DNA from: an uncultured Clostridia bacterium | Lineage (GTDB): Bacteria > Bacillota > Clostridia > TANB77 > CAG-508 | NCBI GenBank assembly: GCA_934121905.1 | Contig: CAKOVI010000001.1 | Location: 327,099 to 391,098 of the forward strand | DNA: 64,000 nucleotides | Direction of reading: 5' to 3' | Part shown: in pieces, positions 41,619 through 51,517 of the stretch | Numbering within the stretch: the stretch's first letter is position 1 | Layout: every line of letters begins with the position of its first letter | Made by a program: the position numbers and the translations under genes | The notes under the pieces: generated by a model | The model's database searches: none | The model's input: only the letters and a program-made list of their open reading frames with translations | What the model was told of the DNA's origin: nothing

Positions 41619-42964
41619 AAGAGGGACTAAAATTGTTTAAAAAAAATACTCCATTAAAAGTAGTTTTAATTGTATTTATAACTGAAATAGTTATATTAAT
41701 GGCTTTGGGAATTGCATTTCAGATAAACATAATAGGAATACACAATCAAATAGATCAAGAAACAATTACAACACTAAATCAGGTAGATTTAGAAATACAA
41801 GAATTGTCTAAAAAATGTGATATAATTTTAATTACATGTAGTGTGATATTTGTTGCAATAGCGGTAATGCTTGCAAATTATATGTCAAAAGTTATAGTAT
41901 ATCCATTAAATAAATATCTAAAAAGTAAAGATGATGAAAAATCAACAGAGCAAATAGAAATGAGAAAAATAGTATTACACACAACAGAGGGAATAGTTGT
42001 TTTTAATAGAGATGGAACTATAGCTTTAATAAATCCAGCAGCAAAAAGATTATTAAAAATTGCACCAGAGGATAATACATTTGAAGATGTATTTCACAAA
42101 TATGACAAAAATATTAATATGGAAAAAATAATTTATTTAGACAACTGGACATCTACTACTCAAAAGGTAAATGTGGATGATGCACATTTGGATGTTTTGT
42201 TTTCGCCTTTTAGAAATAAACAAGATATTCCAGCAGGTGTAATTGCGTTTATACCAGATACAATAGAACATGAACGTTTAGATAATATGAGAAAAGAATT
42301 CGTTGCTGATGTTTCTCATGAGTTAAAAACACCTATTACATCAATAATGGGATATGCAGATACCCTTTTAGAGGGGGAATATGATGAGAAAACTCAAAAG
42401 GAATTCTTAGGAGTAATTGCAACAGAGGCAAGAAGAATGGCAAGACTTGTTACAGATTTACTTGAACTTTCAAGAATGGATAGCAACAGAAAGAAAATAA
42501 GAAAAGAAAATTTTGATTTGGGAAAAATGGTAAAAGAATGTCAAGATAAGTTAGCAATTGAAATCAAAAAGAAAAATCATCAGGTAGAAAATTTTGTTAC
42601 AGCAGATGTACCACCTGTATTTGCAGATAAAGACGATATTGAAAGAGTTGTACTAAATATTTTAACAAATAGCATAAAATACACACCAGATGGTGGATTA
42701 CTTAAAATTTATGTAGGATTTGTTTATAATGATGCCTATATAAAAATAATTGATAATGGAATTGGAATTCCAGAAGATGACTTAAATAGAATTTTTGAAC
42801 GTTTTTATAGAGTGGACAAGGCTAGAAGTAGAGAAAATGGTGGAACGGGACTCGGTCTTTCTATTGCTAAAGAAATTTTAGATAAAAACGGTGGAAGTAT
42901 TGATATTAAAAGTGAAGTTGGAAAAGGTACAGAAGTTGTAATAAAGGTGCCTACAAAAGAATAA
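41615..42964 (+). CDS. Membrane sensor histidine kinase (PhoR/WalK-like)
   Basis: 449 aa. Two membrane segments (about 15-37 and 70-89) with a short outside loop of about 30 residues, a PAS domain (about 115-215), a HisKA domain with His235 in SHELKTP, and an HATPase_c domain with the N box, DNGIGIP and GTGLGLSIA. It is a complete kinase. The ATG overlaps the murG stop (ATGA), so it is translated with murG. No response regulator lies next to it, so its partner is elsewhere. The link with wall genes suggests it senses envelope state; this is inference. Confidence 0.92.
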   Translation: MKEGLKLFKKNTPLKVVLIVFITEIVILMALGIAFQINIIGIHNQIDQETITTLNQVDLEIQELSKKCDIILITCSVIFVAIAVMLANYMSKVIVYPLNKYLKSKDDEKSTEQIEMRKIVLHTTEGIVVFNRDGTIALINPAAKRLLKIAPEDNTFEDVFHKYDKNINMEKIIYLDNWTSTTQKVNVDDAHLDVLFSPFRNKQDIPAGVIAFIPDTIEHERLDNMRKEFVADVSHELKTPITSIMGYADTLLEGEYDEKTQKEFLGVIATEARRMARLVTDLLELSRMDSNRKKIRKENFDLGKMVKECQDKLAIEIKKKNHQVENFVTADVPPVFADKDDIERVVLNILTNSIKYTPDGGLLKIYVGFVYNDAYIKIIDNGIGIPEDDLNRIFERFYRVDKARSRENGGTGLGLSIAKEILDKNGGSIDIKSEVGKGTEVVIKVPTKE

Positions 42965-42966
42965 AA

Positions 42967-43001
42967 TGCAAAAATCTGTCAGAATACTGGCAGATTTTTG
43001 C
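42967..43001 (+). terminator. Terminator after the kinase gene
   Basis: Stem AAATCTGTCAG/CTGGCAGATTT (one T-G pair) and T's. Confidence 0.8.
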
Positions 43002-43026
43002 ATTTTATTCTAATATATGCTATAAT
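42998..43026 (+). promoter_or_regulatory. SigA-type promoter of the UPF0182 gene
   Basis: TTGCAT, 17-base spacer, TATAAT; the -35 overlaps the end of the preceding terminator. Confidence 0.75.
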
Positions 43027-43058
43027 AAACACGATTTTAAAAGAAAAGAGGTAAAAAT

Positions 43059-45839
43059 GTGGAAAAAAGAAAGATACTAACATTAAGAAGAATATTAGTA
43101 ACAATATTTTTAGTAGTTTGTGCAATATGTACATACATAAATTTTAGAGGAAGTTACCTAGAATATAAAGAATTAGGAGAAAACTACCTACAAACATTTT
43201 TAACTAAAGAAAAATATCATTATATGGTATTAGGTGTTAACTTTATACTGATATATTTAATAATGTACTTCACAGGAAGAAAAATAAAAAAAGGTTTAAA
43301 AACATTTTTCGAACAGGAAAATAAACCATTGCCAAAATTGCCAAACAAATCAATAGCAATAGTTGTAGCAATAATAGAGAGCTTATATGTACAGCAAAAA
43401 TTCATTCCAAACATAATACTTTGTATAAGTAATACAAGCTTTAGAGAAGTTGACCCAATATTTAATTTAGATGTGTCATTTTTCATGTTTATAGAACCAT
43501 TATTAAAAATGGCAACCCAATATTTCATATGGATATGTATAGCAATAATCTTATATTCATTTGGGTATTATGTAATAGTATTTAACAAATATTTTAATGG
43601 AATAGACAAACAAACATTAAAACAAAATCAAATAATGAAAACACTATATAGATGTGTAAGAAGCATAGCATTTGGATTATGTTTTTACATATTAATCTGC
43701 TCAATGGACATTGTATTTGATAATTTTCTAACAACAGACAATAATATAAAACTGGCAGGTGCAGGTCTTGTAGATAGCACAATAAAATATTGGGGATACA
43801 ATATTTTAGCAATATTATTATTAATATCAATCTTTAGAGCGGTAAACAGTTTCAAAAAAGGAAAACAATCTAAAATATTAAAAAATTTAGCTGTAGTTCC
43901 AGCCTATTTGGTATTACTATTTATTGTAATGCTAGGATTTGACCTAATATTTGTAAATCCAAATGAATTTGACAAAGAAAGAAAATACATAGAAAGTAAT
44001 ATTTCAACAACAAAGAAAGCTTATGGAATTGACTGTAGCTCGGAAAATTTGGATTACACAGGAACAATAACAGAAGAAAATGTAGAAAAAAATCAAGATG
44101 TAATATATAACACAACAATAGTAGACAAACAAACAGTATTAGATAACCTAAATGAAACTCAAGTAGGAACAGGATATTATACATATAAAACAGCTAAAAT
44201 TGCAAGTTATGAAATAGATGGAAAACAAAAATTAATGTATGTATCTCCAAGAGAAATCATAAACAATAAAAGAACCTACAATAGTAAAACATATGAATAT
44301 ACACATGGATATGGACTAATTTTAACATCAGCAACAGAGGCTAAAGCAGATGGAACAATAAAATATGTTCAAAATGACATAACAGGAAAAGAAAATAGTA
44401 TTATAAATGTTGAGGAACCAAGAATGTACTATGGTCTAGAAACAAATACAACAGTAGTAACAAACACAAAAGACAAAAATGAATTTGATTACTCAGATGA
44501 ACAAAAAGACTATGAAACAAATTATGAAGGAAGTGCAGGTTTATCATTAAGTTTTATAGATAGATTAATATTAGGAATAAAAGAAAAAAATCTAAATCTT
44601 GCATTTTCAAGTTCTGTAACATCAGAAAGTAAAGTTTTAATAAATAGAAATATTATAAAAAGAGCAAAACTAGTATTACCAGATGTTGTATATGATAACA
44701 ACCCATATACAGTTGTTGATGAGAATGGAGATATTTATTGGGTATTAGATGCATATACAATATCAAGTAGTTATCCATATTCAACTTATACAGAAATAGA
44801 ATATAATGGACAAAAAAGAGATATAAATTATATAAGAAATTCAATAAAAGTTATAATTAATAGTTATACAGGAGAAATTAAGTATTATATAACTGATAGA
44901 ACAGACCCAATTGCAATGGCATATAGAAAAGTTTATCCAAAATTATTCCAAGACCTAGATACCGAAATTTCAAAAACAATACAGGAACAATTTATTTATT
45001 CAGAATTTTTATATAATGTACAAGCTACGATGCTTGAGGAATACCATAACACAAAGGCTGATGTATTGTATAGAAGTGACAACACTTGGGAAAAGGCAAC
45101 ATATAAAAATAATCAAACAAGTAGTAGTAAAAATAAAAATATTTTAAAACCATATTACACAATGGCGACAAACGAAAATGGAGAAAATACAATAGGTTTA
45201 ATTCAGATGTATACTCCAAAAAATAAACAAAACATAACATCATATTTAGTTGGAACAGTAGAAAATGGTCAAAATAAATTAACTTTAAAAACATTACATT
45301 CTGATACAAGCATATTAGGACCAACTCAACTAGATACACAAATAGCACAGGATGAAAATATACAAAGTCAAATTGATAGCTTATCAGTTACAGGTGCTAA
45401 AATTACTAGAAATATGATTATAGTGCCAGTTGATAATACTCTTCTTTATATAGAACCAGTTTACCAAACACTTGTAAATGAAAGCAAATTACCAACTCTT
45501 AAGAAGGTTATTGTGGCATCAGGAAATAAAGCGGCAATAGGAAATAATTTGCAAGAGGCAGTAGAGAATTTGATTTCTAAATCTGCTACAAAAATTGAGT
45601 TAAATAGTACAGATGATATTGATGGTTTGATAAATTCAATAATAAAGGCGAATGATAATTTGTCAGAGTCTTTGGAAAGTAATAATTGGGAGCTTATGGG
45701 ATCTGATATTCAGAAATTACAAGGTTTAATTCAAACTTTGAAAAAAAAGACTAATGATGAGAAGAAAAATGAGAATAATACAGTGAATGAAAATGGTGTT
45801 TTAAATGAAACGAATGAGACTGTAGATGATGTAAATTAA
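43059..45839 (+). CDS. UPF0182 family membrane protein
   Basis: 926 aa. About seven membrane helices in the first 300 residues are followed by a large extracellular domain, the known layout of UPF0182. Conserved patterns such as DRTDPIAMAYRKVYPKLF and a block near SRVEPRMYYGLET-like sequence support it. Function is not known for the family. The last 50 residues are a Lys/Asn/Glu-rich tail. The start is GTG at 43059 after AAAGAGGT; the ATG two bases earlier is in another frame. Single-gene transcript between a promoter and a bidirectional terminator. Confidence 0.9.
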   Translation: MEKRKILTLRRILVTIFLVVCAICTYINFRGSYLEYKELGENYLQTFLTKEKYHYMVLGVNFILIYLIMYFTGRKIKKGLKTFFEQENKPLPKLPNKSIAIVVAIIESLYVQQKFIPNIILCISNTSFREVDPIFNLDVSFFMFIEPLLKMATQYFIWICIAIILYSFGYYVIVFNKYFNGIDKQTLKQNQIMKTLYRCVRSIAFGLCFYILICSMDIVFDNFLTTDNNIKLAGAGLVDSTIKYWGYNILAILLLISIFRAVNSFKKGKQSKILKNLAVVPAYLVLLFIVMLGFDLIFVNPNEFDKERKYIESNISTTKKAYGIDCSSENLDYTGTITEENVEKNQDVIYNTTIVDKQTVLDNLNETQVGTGYYTYKTAKIASYEIDGKQKLMYVSPREIINNKRTYNSKTYEYTHGYGLILTSATEAKADGTIKYVQNDITGKENSIINVEEPRMYYGLETNTTVVTNTKDKNEFDYSDEQKDYETNYEGSAGLSLSFIDRLILGIKEKNLNLAFSSSVTSESKVLINRNIIKRAKLVLPDVVYDNNPYTVVDENGDIYWVLDAYTISSSYPYSTYTEIEYNGQKRDINYIRNSIKVIINSYTGEIKYYITDRTDPIAMAYRKVYPKLFQDLDTEISKTIQEQFIYSEFLYNVQATMLEEYHNTKADVLYRSDNTWEKATYKNNQTSSSKNKNILKPYYTMATNENGENTIGLIQMYTPKNKQNITSYLVGTVENGQNKLTLKTLHSDTSILGPTQLDTQIAQDENIQSQIDSLSVTGAKITRNMIIVPVDNTLLYIEPVYQTLVNESKLPTLKKVIVASGNKAAIGNNLQEAVENLISKSATKIELNSTDDIDGLINSIIKANDNLSESLESNNWELMGSDIQKLQGLIQTLKKKTNDEKKNENNTVNENGVLNETNETVDDVN

Positions 45840-45873
45840 GGAAAATTGTAGTTGAAGTTATAATTGGAGAGAA

Positions 45874-45920
45874 AAAAATTCCACCTCAATGTTTTGTGAA
45901 ATATTGAGGTGGAATTTTTT
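45874..45920. terminator. Bidirectional terminator between UPF0182 gene and tyrS
   Basis: Perfect stem of about 17 pairs (AAAATTCCACCTCAAT and complement), with A's before and T's after, between convergent genes. Confidence 0.9.
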
Positions 45921-45962
45921 AAGATATAAATTTTTTCAAACTCATAAAAAATTATAATTTTT

Positions 45963-47177
45963 CTATTTCTCCAAACAATAAAAAATCTTTTTCCCCTTCT
46001 TCAAAATAGTATTCTCACAATCAAAATCCTTCTCAGAAAGAACATAAGAAATATCATTAATTTTCTCATCATTCAAACTAATAGCACCTTGAGAAATCAA
46101 AGTTTTCGCTTGAGACTTAGAAGAGCAAATACCACATTCAACTAAAGCCTCAGTTAAACTACAATATGGATTACTTAAGTTTACCCTAGGCATATTTTGA
46201 ATAGAACCATTACCTTCAAATAAAGCTTGAGAAGCTTCTTCAGCCTTCTTCGCTTCATCTTCGCCATGAACAAGTTTTGTAATTTCATAAGCAAGAACTT
46301 TTTTAGCTTCATTAATCTTTTCATCTTTTAAAGAAGCCAAACGATTAACTTCACCCATAGGTAAAAATGTAAGCATACATCCAACTGTGTAAACACTACT
46401 ATCATCAATATTTCTCCAATATTGATAAAACTCATAAGGAGATGTTTTTTCTGGGTCAAGCCACAAAGCACCTTTTTCAGTTTTACCCATTTTTTTACCT
46501 TCTTTTGTAGTAAGAAGTTTAAATGTTAAACCAAAAGAATCATCTTTACCAATTTTTCTAATAAGTTCAACACCACCGATTATATTAGACCATTGATCAT
46601 TTCCGCCCATTTCAAGTTTACATCCATAAGTTTCATATAAATGTAAGAAATCATAAGATTGCATAAGCATATATCCCATTTCGAAAAATGTAAGACCTGT
46701 ATCCATTCTATTTTTGTAGCAATCAGCAGCAAGCATTTTATTGATTGTGAATTTACTTCCGATTTCCCTCATAAAGTCAATATATTTTAAATCACATAAC
46801 CAATCAGCATTATTAACAATTATTGCGGCATTTTCACCTTCAAAGCTAACAAATTTTTCAACTTGTTTTTTTATTGAAGAAACATTATGTTCTATATCTT
46901 CTTTTGTAAGCATTTTTCTCATATCTGTTTTTCCAGAAGGGTCACCAATAATAGCAGTTCCTCCACCCATTAAGATGATAGGCTTATGACCACATTTTTG
47001 CATATGGCTTGCAACCATTAAAGAAACAAAGTGACCAACATGTAGACTATCTGCTGTTGGGTCTATTCCTATGTAAAATGGTACGCTTTCCTTTGAAAAC
47101 ATTTCTTTCATTTGCTCTGGATGTGTCATTTGTTCTATGTAATTTCTTTCTTGTAAAATCTCAAATACGTTTTGCAT
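45963..47177 (-). CDS. tyrS: Tyrosine-tRNA ligase
   Basis: 404 aa. Class I synthetase. The HIGH-like motif reads HVGH within GIDPTADSLHVGH, the KMSKS-like motif is KKMGKT, and a C-terminal S4 domain (about 335-400) binds tRNA. Tyr-binding residues lie in the YMLMQSYDF region. SD GAAAGGAA precedes the ATG on the minus strand. No T-box is visible in the short 5' region, unlike pheST. Confidence 0.97.
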   Translation of the reverse strand: MQNVFEILQERNYIEQMTHPEQMKEMFSKESVPFYIGIDPTADSLHVGHFVSLMVASHMQKCGHKPIILMGGGTAIIGDPSGKTDMRKMLTKEDIEHNVSSIKKQVEKFVSFEGENAAIIVNNADWLCDLKYIDFMREIGSKFTINKMLAADCYKNRMDTGLTFFEMGYMLMQSYDFLHLYETYGCKLEMGGNDQWSNIIGGVELIRKIGKDDSFGLTFKLLTTKEGKKMGKTEKGALWLDPEKTSPYEFYQYWRNIDDSSVYTVGCMLTFLPMGEVNRLASLKDEKINEAKKVLAYEITKLVHGEDEAKKAEEASQALFEGNGSIQNMPRVNLSNPYCSLTEALVECGICSSKSQAKTLISQGAISLNDEKINDISYVLSEKDFDCENTILKKGKKIFYCLEK

Positions 47178-47208
47178 AAAAGTTCATTCCTTTCGTTTTT
47201 ATAATTTA

Positions 47209-47240
47209 AAATAAGAGGCATCACTTTTTAGATACCTCGT
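47209..47240 (-). terminator. Terminator of the zinc-ribbon gene
   Basis: Minus strand: GAGGTATC/GATGCCTC stem followed by TTATTTT. Confidence 0.65.
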
Positions 47241-47247
47241 TTAATAT

Positions 47248-47487
47248 TTATTTAAACAATTTTTTATATCCTTCAAGTCCATCATAATTTAGAAAACGGT
47301 TTAGATTTTTTTCTGAAATTCCTGTAGAAATTGAAACTTGATCTAAAGATTTTAATTCCATACCGTTATTTTCTACGAAATTTTTAAATGTTGATAATTC
47401 GAAATTATCTTTTTCTGTGCATTTGGGGCACACATATCCACCATTTGTATAAAAAGCTCCACAGCGAGAACATCTAACTACTTCCAT
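47248..47487 (-). CDS. Zinc-ribbon protein similar to YvyF/TIGR03826
   Basis: 79 aa. A CxxC pair (RCSRCGAFY) and a second CPKC form a zinc ribbon at residues 6-25; a small helical domain follows, with SIS-x-GISE that looks like a DNA-binding helix-turn-helix. YvyF-type proteins occur in flagellar operons of Bacillus, but no flagellar gene is in this window, so the role here is uncertain. SD AGGAGGAA. It lies upstream of tyrS with a likely terminator between. Confidence 0.75.
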   Translation of the reverse strand: MEVVRCSRCGAFYTNGGYVCPKCTEKDNFELSTFKNFVENNGMELKSLDQVSISTGISEKNLNRFLNYDGLEGYKKLFK

Positions 47488-47616
47488 AATAATTCCTCCT
47501 ATTTTTTAGTATGTTTAATTTTAAAGCATTTTATCATAAATTATCATAAAAAGGAATGTTTTTTGAAAAAAAATATAAAAAAATTGGAAAGAAGAAAAAT
47601 CTCCTTTCCGTTTTTA

Positions 47617-47739
47617 CTAGCAACAGCCGCCTCTGTTTCCACCACAGCAACAGCATATAAGAAGAATAAGAATTATAATCCAGCAGCAGTCATCACCAAA
47701 TCCGAATCCGCAGCCGCATCCACCTCTATTTTCTGGCAT
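47617..47739 (-). CDS. Gly/Cys-rich membrane microprotein, 40 aa
   Basis: Minus strand, SD GAAAGGTGGTGA before ATG. Layout: MPENRGGCGCGFG, CC, a Trp and ten hydrophobic residues (IIILILLI), then four Cys in a row and a GGNRGGCC end. Such tiny Cys/Gly proteins with one short hydrophobic stretch are seen in Clostridia and recall the YjcZ-type sporulation peptides of Bacillus; this is a similarity of style, not a proven family. A related gene lies just upstream (47781). Confidence 0.7.
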   Translation of the reverse strand: MPENRGGCGCGFGFGDDCCWIIILILLICCCCGGNRGGCC

Positions 47740-47780
47740 AATCATTCACCACCTTTCAAAAAAGACTAAATATTTAAGTA

Positions 47781-47900
47781 TTAGCAGCAATTAGATTGTG
47801 GTCCATGATTACAACAGCAACCTCTATTTCCACATCCGCCACAGAAAAGGAGTAAGAAAAGAATAATGAACCAAAGAATTTCATCATTGTTACAGCACAT
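47781..47900 (-). CDS. Cys-rich membrane microprotein, 39 aa
   Basis: Minus strand, AAGGAGG seven to eight bases before the ATG. Starts MCCNNDEI, then a hydrophobic stretch WFIILFLLLF, CGGCGNRGCCC and a CC end: nine Cys in 39 residues. Same plan as the gene at 47617, in tandem, 41 bases apart. Likely membrane-associated and perhaps spore-related; no direct evidence. Confidence 0.7.
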   Translation of the reverse strand: MCCNNDEILWFIILFLLLFCGGCGNRGCCCNHGPQSNCC

Positions 47901-48026
47901 ATAAGAAACCTCCTTGCTTAAAGATTTTTGTTTTTTTACTTTCGTATGCTATATAATATGAATAAAAAAAAATTGTGTTACAGCAGTTGAAAACATAAAT
48001 TTTTAATGATATAATTTTTTCATATT

Positions 48027-48137
48027 TCGCGAGGTGCCCAAATGGGACCGGGTCTTTTTTGTCCAATGTTCTATTAAGACCCAGTCCAGATAGAATTTTG
48101 GACAAAAAAGACCCGGTCCCATTTGGGCATCTCGCGA
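48027..48137. repeat. Nested REP-like inverted repeat upstream of mutL
   Basis: Outer arms TTCGCGAGGTGCCCAAATGG + GACCGGGTCTTTTTTGTCCAA and the complement, about 40 bases, with one mismatch in the GAGGTG/GAGATG part. A third, decayed half (AAGACCCAGTCC) lies in the loop. The right arm ends about 20 bases before the mutL start. Confidence 0.9.
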
Positions 48138-48158
48138 AAAGAGAAAGGAAGAAATTAT

Positions 48159-50507
48159 ATGGGAAACATAGTATTATTAGATGATTTAACAATAAACAAA
48201 ATAGCGGCAGGAGAAGTTATAGAAAGACCAGCATCTGTAATAAAAGAGATGGTTGAAAACTCAATAGATGCAGGAGCAACTCATGTTACGATAGAGATAA
48301 AAAATGGAGGAATTTCATTTATAAGAATTACAGACAATGGAAAAGGAATTGCCAAAGATGATGTTGAACTTGCATTTGAACGTCATGCAACAAGTAAGAT
48401 AAGAAATGCAGATGATTTGGATACTGTAAAGTCTATGGGGTTCAGAGGGGAAGCTTTGGCAAGTATTGCGGCAATTGCAAATGTGGAACTTGTGAGTAAA
48501 ACAGAAACAGAGCCTATAGGAAATAGAATAGTAGTTGAGGGCGGGGATGTTTTATCTTTTGACGAAATAGGATGCTCAAAAGGGACAACAATCACTGTTA
48601 GAAACTTATTTTTTAATACTCCTGTTAGATATAAATTCTTGAAAAAGGATTTTACAGAATCAGGATATATTGAAGATGTTGTAACAAGAATAGCATTAGT
48701 TCATCCGGAAATAGCTATAAAATTTATAAATTCTGGAAAAATTGTACTTCAAACAAATGGAAATGGAGATTTAACAGGGGTAATATACAGCATTTTTGGA
48801 AAAGAAGTTGCAAATAATATAATAAAAGTTGATTATGAATATGAATATATGAAAATAAAAGGTGTTATAGGAAAACCAACTATTGCAAGGTCAAATAGGT
48901 CTAACCAAATATTTTTCGTAAATAAAAGATATATAAAAGATAAAACACTTTCATCAGCAGTAGAGCAAGCATTTAAAGGAATGCTTCCAATAGGAAAGTT
49001 TGCGTTTTTAGTTTTGGATATAGAAATGCCACCAGCAAAGGTTGATGTGAATGTTCACCCTGCTAAATTGGAGGTAAGGTTTGCAGATGAAAGTATTGCT
49101 TTTAAATCGATGTTTCATGCTATAAAAGATACATTGCTAAATGCTGGATTTATGACAGATAGAGAAAAAACAGAAGAAATAAAAAAGGCAAATGAAAAAG
49201 CATTTAAAATTGAAAATGTAGATGAAATGGCTAAAAAGACATATTCTGTAGGAACAACAGAGTCTACACCAAATATTGTAGAAGATGTATTTAATAGCAG
49301 AAAAGAAATGGAAAAGCCAAATTCGGTATTAGAAAATCCAAATGTAATGTCTAATCAAGAAATATTTGATAAATTAAAATCATTACAAGATGATTTAAAA
49401 AAGGAAGTAGAACAGAATCCGAATTTGCAATTAACAGATACATATAAAGAAATGGAACAAAAATATAATGAAATTATAACACCAGTTGTAGAACAAGAAA
49501 TTAAAGAAGAAACGCATTTAGAAGAGAAAAAAGTGAATGCAGAAAATCTGGAAAATGAAACAATAATTCCAATAGTGTTTGATAATTCAGATGAGGAAAA
49601 TGCTTTAGGGGAAGAAAATTTGGAGGAAAAACAAGAAATATATAATGCAAATCCAGAGGTAACTAAAAATGTACGAGTGGTAGAAGAATCAAATGAAACA
49701 GAACCAAAAAATAAAGAAGTACCAAAAGTAGAAAATAAAACAAAAGATGATAAGGAAAAAATATTATCATTTGAAGAAATGTATAAAGAGCTATTCGGAA
49801 AAGAGCCATATGGTGGAAGGAAGCAACCAGAAGAAGAGGAAAAAGATGATGAAGCAGGATTTTATGCTTTAGATGATAAAATGGAGGATAAAAATGTATC
49901 AATATTTGAGAGCAATAGTGATGCTCAAAAGATACAATATAAGTTTATAGGAATTGCTTTTAATACATATATATTATTGGAAATTGATGATGAATTATAT
50001 ATAATGGATCAACATGCTGCACATGAAAGAATTATGTATGAAAAAGTTAAAAAGAACTTCTTTGAACAAGGAGAAAAGTCATCACAATTATTATTACTTC
50101 CTGATATAATTACCTTGACTCATAAAGAGATGGATATAGCAAAAGATAATATGTCTTTATTTAGACAAGCTGGATTCATGCTTGAAGAATTTGGAGAAAA
50201 TACCATAAAATTATCAGGAGTTCCAGAAGTTTGTGTTGACTTGGATACAGAAGAGTTGTTTAAGGAGACTCTAGATGAAATAAATACAGTTGCAAGAACA
50301 GCTAAACAAGAAAAAGAAGAAAAATTTATAGCAACAGTTGCTTGCAAAGCTGCTGTTAAGGCACATATGCAGCTTACTAAAGAAGAGGTAGATAGTTTAA
50401 TGAAAAAACTTTTGGAGCTTCCAAATCCTTTCACATGTCCTCATGGAAGACCTACAGTTATTAAAATGTCTAAGTATGAAATTGAAAGAAAATTTGCAAG
50501 AAAATAG
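48159..50507 (+). CDS. mutL: DNA mismatch repair protein MutL
   Basis: 782 aa. N-terminal GHKL ATPase with EMVENSIDAGA, DNGKGI and GFRGEAL; transducer domain to about 330; a long acidic Glu/Asn-rich linker (about 340-590); and a C-terminal endonuclease domain with DQHAAHERIMYE near residue 616, as well as CPHGRPT. The metal-binding nuclease motif is kept, so strand nicking is expected. SD GAAAGGAAG. mutS, the usual upstream neighbour, is not here. folD follows after eight bases. Confidence 0.96.
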   Translation: MGNIVLLDDLTINKIAAGEVIERPASVIKEMVENSIDAGATHVTIEIKNGGISFIRITDNGKGIAKDDVELAFERHATSKIRNADDLDTVKSMGFRGEALASIAAIANVELVSKTETEPIGNRIVVEGGDVLSFDEIGCSKGTTITVRNLFFNTPVRYKFLKKDFTESGYIEDVVTRIALVHPEIAIKFINSGKIVLQTNGNGDLTGVIYSIFGKEVANNIIKVDYEYEYMKIKGVIGKPTIARSNRSNQIFFVNKRYIKDKTLSSAVEQAFKGMLPIGKFAFLVLDIEMPPAKVDVNVHPAKLEVRFADESIAFKSMFHAIKDTLLNAGFMTDREKTEEIKKANEKAFKIENVDEMAKKTYSVGTTESTPNIVEDVFNSRKEMEKPNSVLENPNVMSNQEIFDKLKSLQDDLKKEVEQNPNLQLTDTYKEMEQKYNEIITPVVEQEIKEETHLEEKKVNAENLENETIIPIVFDNSDEENALGEENLEEKQEIYNANPEVTKNVRVVEESNETEPKNKEVPKVENKTKDDKEKILSFEEMYKELFGKEPYGGRKQPEEEEKDDEAGFYALDDKMEDKNVSIFESNSDAQKIQYKFIGIAFNTYILLEIDDELYIMDQHAAHERIMYEKVKKNFFEQGEKSSQLLLLPDIITLTHKEMDIAKDNMSLFRQAGFMLEEFGENTIKLSGVPEVCVDLDTEELFKETLDEINTVARTAKQEKEEKFIATVACKAAVKAHMQLTKEEVDSLMKKLLELPNPFTCPHGRPTVIKMSKYEIERKFARK

Positions 50508-50515
50508 GAGAAGAG

Positions 50516-51337
50516 ATGGAAATATTACTAGATGGAAAAAAAGTTTCTGAAAATATAAAAAAAGATTTTTTTACAAGGATAGAAAAAATAAAGAGTAAAA
50601 AGATGCCTTTAATTGCAGTACTTGCAATTAAAGGAGATGAAGCAAATTTAGCATATATAAAAAGAATTGAGAAAAACTGTAACAAATATGGAATAAATCT
50701 TATTATAAAAATGGCAGAAAATGAAGAAGAATTTATAAAAAATCTTGAAGAAATAAAACAAGATGAAAATATAACAGGTATAATGTTTCAGCAACCGCTT
50801 TCAAGAAAAATATCACAATTAATAAATCAAATTCCACCAGAAAAAGACATAGAAGGAATAAGTGAATTAAATATGGGCAAGCTTTTTTGTGGTAATAAAG
50901 ATGTAAACATACCATGTACAAGCAAAGCTGTTATAAAAACCTTAGAATTTTATAATATTGATTTAACAGGAAAAAATGTCACAATTGTTGGAAGAAGCAA
51001 TATTGTTGGAAAACCGTTAATACCACAGCTTTTAGAAAAAAATGCCACAGTCACAATATGCCATTCAAAAACAAAAAATATAGAAGAAATTTTACAAAAA
51101 TCAGATGTGATAATAATGGCAATAGGAAAAGCAAGATTTCTAAAAAAAGAAATGATAAAAAAAGATGCTATTATAATCGATGTTGGAATAAATTTTGAAA
51201 ATGGCAAAATGGTGGGAGATGCTGATTTTGATGACATAAAAGAAAAAGCATATGCTGTAACACCAGTGCCAGGAGGAATAGGAGTAGTTACAAATAGTTT
51301 ACTTATTGATAATATAATTAGGACTGCCGAAAAATAA
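50516..51337 (+). CDS. folD: Methylenetetrahydrofolate dehydrogenase/cyclohydrolase
   Basis: 273 aa. Interconverts methylene-, methenyl- and formyl-tetrahydrofolate with NADP. The patterns are near family form: FQQPLSRKI (usually VQLPLP), PPEKDIEG, GRSNIVGKP and TPVPGGIG. The Lys of the catalytic YIKRIEK (residues about 44-50) is present. It begins eight bases after mutL with GGAGAAG as SD, so both are on one transcript. Confidence 0.95.
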   Translation: MEILLDGKKVSENIKKDFFTRIEKIKSKKMPLIAVLAIKGDEANLAYIKRIEKNCNKYGINLIIKMAENEEEFIKNLEEIKQDENITGIMFQQPLSRKISQLINQIPPEKDIEGISELNMGKLFCGNKDVNIPCTSKAVIKTLEFYNIDLTGKNVTIVGRSNIVGKPLIPQLLEKNATVTICHSKTKNIEEILQKSDVIIMAIGKARFLKKEMIKKDAIIIDVGINFENGKMVGDADFDDIKEKAYAVTPVPGGIGVVTNSLLIDNIIRTAEK

Positions 51338-51422
51338 AAAAATTAAAAAAATTATTGGCAATAATAGGTAAAAAACGTCTCAATTCACATAATATCAAGC
51401 AAAAAAACAATTTTAGAAAATT

Positions 51423-51451
51423 TTGACTTTTGAGGGAATTTGTAGTATAAT
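51423..51451 (+). promoter_or_regulatory. SigA-type promoter of the CarD-like gene
   Basis: TTGACT, 17-base spacer, TATAAT; the leader is about 60 bases. Confidence 0.8.
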
Positions 51452-51517
51452 AGAATTGTTGATGACATAGAGAAGAAATTGTTTATTAACATAAAGAGTT
51501 GAAAGGAGAGGTTGTAC

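Noticed and set aside
47563..47769. 68-codon plus-strand ORF
   Set aside because: It is antisense to the Cys-rich microprotein at 47617, which has a better SD and a clear protein plan.
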